NCBI RefSeq assembly: GCF_023540835.1
Contig: NZ_JALKCU010000002.1
Location: 558,001 to 622,000 of the forward strand
Direction of reading: 5' to 3'
From: Marivivens geojensis
GTDB taxonomy: Bacteria; Pseudomonadota; Alphaproteobacteria; Rhodobacterales; Rhodobacteraceae
DNA: 64,000 bases
Shown: positions 61,458 through 64,000 of the stretch, one piece after another
How positions within the stretch are numbered: the first letter of the stretch is position 1
How the letters are laid out: each line of letters starts with the position of its first letter
Translations under genes and position numbers: made by a program
Notes under the pieces: model-generated
Seen by the model: only the letters and a program-made list of their open reading frames with translations
Told to the model about the DNA's origin: nothing
The model's database searches: none

Positions 61458-62509
61458 CGGCGCTGGCGGACCTCCTCAAGCGCAGGATTGCGACCACAGG
61501 GCCGATCACGCTTGCTGATTATATGTCAGAGGCGCTTTTGCACCCAGAGCACGGCTATTACACCACCCGCGATCCGCTGGGGGCGACGGGGGACTTTGTC
61601 ACCTCGCCCGAGATTTCGCAGATGTTTGGCGAAATGATCGGGCTGTGTTTGGCGCAGGCGTGGATGGACCAAGGTCGCCCGAACGGCGTTCTGGCAGAGC
61701 TCGGCCCCGGCCGCGGCACGCTGATGCAAGACATCCTTCGCGCCACCAAAGGCGTCGCAGGGTTCCATGATGCACTCGACCTGCATCTTGTCGAAGCCTC
61801 GCCCGTGCTGCGCGCAGCTCAATCAGCGCGCCTGCCGAACCCAACGTTCCATGCGGATGTATCGATGCTGCCCGATGCGCCCTTATTCCTTGTGGCGAAC
61901 GAATTCTTTGACGCCCTCCCCGTGCGTCAATTCCAGCGCGACGGCACAGGCTGGCGTGAACGGATGGTCGGACTAGACGGCGACACCCTCACCATGGGCC
62001 TATCTGCGGCCGCCCCGCTCGCTTTGCTGGAGCACCGCCTCGCGGATACCAAGGACGGCGATATTGTCGAGTTATGCCCAGCCCTCCCCGCTATCATGGG
62101 GCAAATCGGCGAACGGATCGGCACACATGGCGGTGCTGCCCTCATCATCGACTATGGCGATTGGCGGTCGCAAGGTGACACGCTCCAAGCCTTGCGCGGA
62201 CATCAGCCTGTTGACCCGCTCCATGCACCGGGAACGGCGGACCTCACCACCCATGTGGATTTTGAGGTCATCACACAATCCGCGGCTCCTGCCCGCTTTA
62301 CCCGTATCACGCCTCAAGGCGTCTTTCTCGAACGCCTCGGGATCACGCAACGGGCGCAAAGTTTGGCGCAGTCAATGTCGGGCGATGCGTTAGAGTCTCA
62401 CATCGCAGCACATAGACGCTTGACCCACCCGTCAGAAATGGGTGACCTCTTTAAAGTGGTCGGGATTTACCCCGATGCCAACACACCGCCCGCAGGTCTG
62501 GAACCATGA
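61454..62509 (+). CDS. class I SAM-dependent methyltransferase, MidA/NDUFAF7-like
   Basis: The 351-residue protein has TLADYMSEALLHPEHGYYTT, DFVTSPEISQMFGEMIG and the SAM motif AELGPGRGTLMQDILRA, matching the MidA/NDUFAF7 family (DUF185). The eukaryotic homologue dimethylates an arginine in complex I subunit NDUFS2; a similar role on bacterial complex I is plausible but unproven. It is coupled to lgt and pgeF by ATGA overlaps. Confidence 0.88.
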   Translation: MTALADLLKRRIATTGPITLADYMSEALLHPEHGYYTTRDPLGATGDFVTSPEISQMFGEMIGLCLAQAWMDQGRPNGVLAELGPGRGTLMQDILRATKGVAGFHDALDLHLVEASPVLRAAQSARLPNPTFHADVSMLPDAPLFLVANEFFDALPVRQFQRDGTGWRERMVGLDGDTLTMGLSAAAPLALLEHRLADTKDGDIVELCPALPAIMGQIGERIGTHGGAALIIDYGDWRSQGDTLQALRGHQPVDPLHAPGTADLTTHVDFEVITQSAAPARFTRITPQGVFLERLGITQRAQSLAQSMSGDALESHIAAHRRLTHPSEMGDLFKVVGIYPDANTPPAGLEP

Positions 62510-63264
62510 CGCTCGAAATTATCACCCATGATGACCTTATGCCGATCCGCCACGGGTTCTTTACCCGACGGGGCGGTGCATCATCTGGCGTGTTTGCGGG
62601 CTTGAACTGTGGCGGCGGCAGCAGCGATCAATCCGATATCGTCGTGATCAACCGTGGACGTGTGGCCGCCGCAATGGATGTGGCGCCTGAGGCTCTTATT
62701 GGTGTGCATCAGGTGCATTCCGCTGACGTTGTGACCGTGTCTGACATCACCACCCCCCGCGCCCAAGCCGACGCATTGGTCACGGACGTTCCCGGTATCG
62801 CCTTGTCCATCCTCACCGCCGATTGCCAACCTGTTCTCTTTGCCGACCATGACGCAGGTGTTATCGGTGCCGCCCACGCGGGCTGGAAAGGTGCGCTCAG
62901 CGGTATCCTTGAGGAAACGATCGTAGCGATGGAAGACCTCGGCGCGGACCGTGGAAACATGGTTGCTGTCATTGGCCCAACCATCAGCCAACGCGCCTAC
63001 GAGGTTGGTCAGGAATTCTTTGACGCGTTTCTGGAGGAAGACCCCGCCTTTGCCCGCTTCTTTGTGAATGGCAAAGAAGACGGGAAGTTCATGTTCGATC
63101 TTCCTGCCTTTGGTCTGTTCCGCCTGCGCACCGCTGGTGTGGGCACCGCAGAATGGACACGACACTGCACCTACTCGGACCCAGACCGATTCTACAGCTA
63201 CCGTCGGACCTGCCATCAAAAAGAGGCCGATTATGGCCGTCTGATTGCGTCGATCCGCCTTTGA
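62506..63264 (+). CDS. pgeF: purine nucleoside phosphorylase / peptidoglycan editing factor PgeF (YfiH, LACC1 family)
   Basis: The 252-residue protein has the zinc ligands H71 ([10 protein letters not shown]), C107 (TADCQPVLF) and H124 (GAAHAGWKG), and [18 protein letters not shown] at the end. YfiH relatives act as purine nucleoside phosphorylase/adenosine deaminase and help exclude L-Ser from muropeptides. The old name polyphenol oxidase is misleading. It is the last gene of lgt-methyltransferase-pgeF. Confidence 0.92.
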   Translation: MTLEIITHDDLMPIRHGFFTRRGGASSGVFAGLNCGGGSSDQSDIVVINRGRVAAAMDVAPEALIGVHQVHSADVVTVSDITTPRAQADALVTDVPGIALSILTADCQPVLFADHDAGVIGAAHAGWKGALSGILEETIVAMEDLGADRGNMVAVIGPTISQRAYEVGQEFFDAFLEEDPAFARFFVNGKEDGKFMFDLPAFGLFRLRTAGVGTAEWTRHCTYSDPDRFYSYRRTCHQKEADYGRLIASIRL

Positions 63265-63307
63265 CCTGCCACAATCGGGTCACTTCCGCTCAGCGTTAGC
63301 CTCTCGC

Positions 63308-63330
63308 ACCCCTTTTTCCAAAGGGGTTTC
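63308..63330 (+). terminator. probable terminator after pgeF
   Basis: ACCCCTTT, loop TTCC and AAAGGGGT, then TTTC, 44 nt after the pgeF stop. The T-tract is short. Confidence 0.5.
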
Positions 63331-63457
63331 ACCGTTCCAAGACGGTTTCCCCACGAACAGGGCAAAGTTTCACATCTTCGCCCAACTCTTGCCGCCTGTG
63401 CCCTTAATAGTGGGATCAACGCCGAAACTGGCACCGACTATCCAAGAGGACAGAGCA

Positions 63458-63607
63458 ATGAAAAATAAACGCTGGCTCACCACTATGATCGAAGACGCCA
63501 AAGCCTGTGACACGCAGATGCCTTGGGCGCGTGGCCTGCGGCGCGAGGCAATGATTGCCCGCCGCACAGAAACAACCTCCCCCGAATTAGAGGCCAAAGC
63601 GGCCTGA
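63458..63607 (+). CDS. 49-residue basic protein of unknown function
   Basis: AGAGGA 7 nt upstream and a strong terminator after the stop frame this short gene. The product, starting [20 protein letters not shown], has an amphipathic helix, a [16 protein letters not shown] core and an acidic/Ala tail. I recall similar short proteins in other roseobacters, but no function is known. The longer reading from 63245 has no supporting features. Confidence 0.65.
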   Translation: MKNKRWLTTMIEDAKACDTQMPWARGLRREAMIARRTETTSPELEAKAA

Positions 63608-63642
63608 TTTCTCCCTCGGAAGCAGACACTTCCAAGACCTCA

Positions 63643-63666
63643 AGGCGGCCACTGGCCGCCTTTTTC
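63643..63666 (+). terminator. terminator after the 49-residue protein gene
   Basis: AGGCGGCC, loop ACT and GGCCGCCT form an 8-bp stem followed by TTTT. Confidence 0.88.
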
Positions 63667-63694
63667 TTTGCGATTCGGGGTGAGGGGCGTGAAA

Positions 63695-63709
63695 TTAAGG
63701 CCAGATTAA
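63695..63709. promoter_or_regulatory. CtrA-type box TTAA-N7-TTAA
   Basis: TTAA, GGCCAGA, TTAA matches the full alphaproteobacterial CtrA consensus. It lies 173 nt before the start of the last gene. Confidence 0.55.
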
Positions 63710-63782
63710 TGCCCTCAAGATAAACAATCTTAGGTTGCTGAACCCGATTTGTTACTCGTTACTCCACAATACATTGATTTCT

Positions 63783-63812
63783 TTGACAAGTCTGGCCAAC
63801 TTCTGCCACATT
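63783..63812 (+). promoter_or_regulatory. candidate promoter with phased TCTG repeats
   Basis: A perfect -35 TTGACA (63783-63788) is followed by a weak -10 CACATT 18 nt later. TCTG repeats at 63791, 63802 and 63812 are 11 and 10 nt apart, close to one helical turn. A TGTCGG/CCGACA hairpin (63838-63855) lies in the predicted leader. Confidence 0.45.
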
Positions 63813-63881
63813 CTGGTCAAGTTGAACGACCCGATGTTGTCGGTGGGGGCCGACAGAAGGTCAACCGTAAGGTGGACCAGT

Positions 63882-64000
63882 ATGCATATGCCCCGTTCGG
63901 CAGCCGCTCTAGGCGTGTCAAATAACCTACCGGTTTCTCAGGACCGGATCGCTCGGAAAGACGGGCGACTTCAGCGCAACCAGCCTCTCATGCGCAAATA
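63882..64000 (+). CDS. start of an unrecognised gene (partial)
   Basis: AAGGTGGA precedes the ATG at 63882, and the frame is open to the window end for 39 residues, starting MHMPRSAAALGVSNNLPVSQ and continuing with a basic stretch (DRIARKDGRLQRN). No domain can be assigned from this fragment. The elaborate upstream region, with a CtrA-type box, phased repeats and a leader hairpin, suggests a regulated gene. Confidence 0.55.
   Translation, partial: MHMPRSAAALGVSNNLPVSQDRIARKDGRLQRNQPLMRK

Noticed and set aside
1-64000. Mobile elements, CRISPR arrays, rRNA or tRNA genes
   Set aside because: I saw no transposase, integrase other than XerC, spaced direct-repeat array or RNA-gene fold.

Overview
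This window reads as a chromosomal segment of an alphaproteobacterium of the Rhodobacteraceae (Roseobacter group). The evidence is moderately high GC, very tight gene packing with many 1-4 nt stop/start overlaps, and family-typical genes: phosphatidylcholine synthase, DUF2927, DUF3572, DUF1127, DUF484-xerC, ruvC-ruvA-ruvB, a PleD-like diguanylate cyclase, the lgt/MidA-like/pgeF block and a CtrA-type TTAA-N7-TTAA site. I see no rRNA, tRNA, CRISPR array, insertion sequence, prophage or integrated element. Almost all of it is core chromosome.

Layout. 1-1659: end of an amidase gene, tadA and an rRNA pseudouridine synthase, separated by a G/C-rich palindromic repeat that recurs near 42.4 kb. 1794-7622: the most unusual block, made of a 28-residue membrane peptide, XpaC-family, TelA-family, DUF2927 lipoprotein and SPFH/GYF genes in one probable operon, then an opposed free-standing CZB zinc-binding protein and a double zinc-ribbon membrane protein. 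7703-10327: sugar kinase, dtd and a plant-type asd. 10339-13302: zur-znuC-znuB and divergent znuA around a palindromic Zur-like box. 13392-16425: TetR regulator, HAD phosphatase, DUF3572 and a PleD-like protein with altered receiver residues. 16422-18472: EF-hand protein, ECF sigma factor, membrane protein and CpxP-like protein. 18673-21876: DUF983, NUDIX, lipocalin-like lipoprotein, aldo/keto reductase and a small outer-membrane barrel.

22014-36808: metG, ruvCAB, DUF1127, prmA with an MFS transporter, a YeeE/YedE transporter, truncated haemoglobin, ileS, a GNAT gene, pcs, xerC and DUF484. 37007-43275: transaldolase, priA, ycjX-ycjF and truA. 43388-49472: tamA-tamB with a translationally coupled hemerythrin gene. 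49543-57795: a polyamine island with a GntR regulator, GNAT, PuuB-like oxidase, putrescine-type aminotransferase and divergent potFGHI. Palindromes of the TTTGATCAAA type lie in both of its regulatory regions. 57792-64000: DUF2478, mobA, TusA family, DUF475, ubiK, lgt, MidA-like, pgeF, a 49-residue basic protein, and the start of an unrecognised gene behind a promoter region with phased repeats.

Themes. Several loci concern the cell envelope and its stress: TelA/XpaC/SPFH/zinc ribbon, ECF/CpxP/EF-hand, ycjXF, tamAB and lgt. No PspA-like gene is present, although ycjX/ycjF belong to the Psp regulon of enteric bacteria and the SPFH and zinc-ribbon proteins resemble the PspA partners YdjI and YdjG of Bacillus. 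The best candidate for a poorly described system is 1794-7622. The polyamine island is the clearest self-contained regulon. All family calls come from reading the translated sequence; no database search was run.
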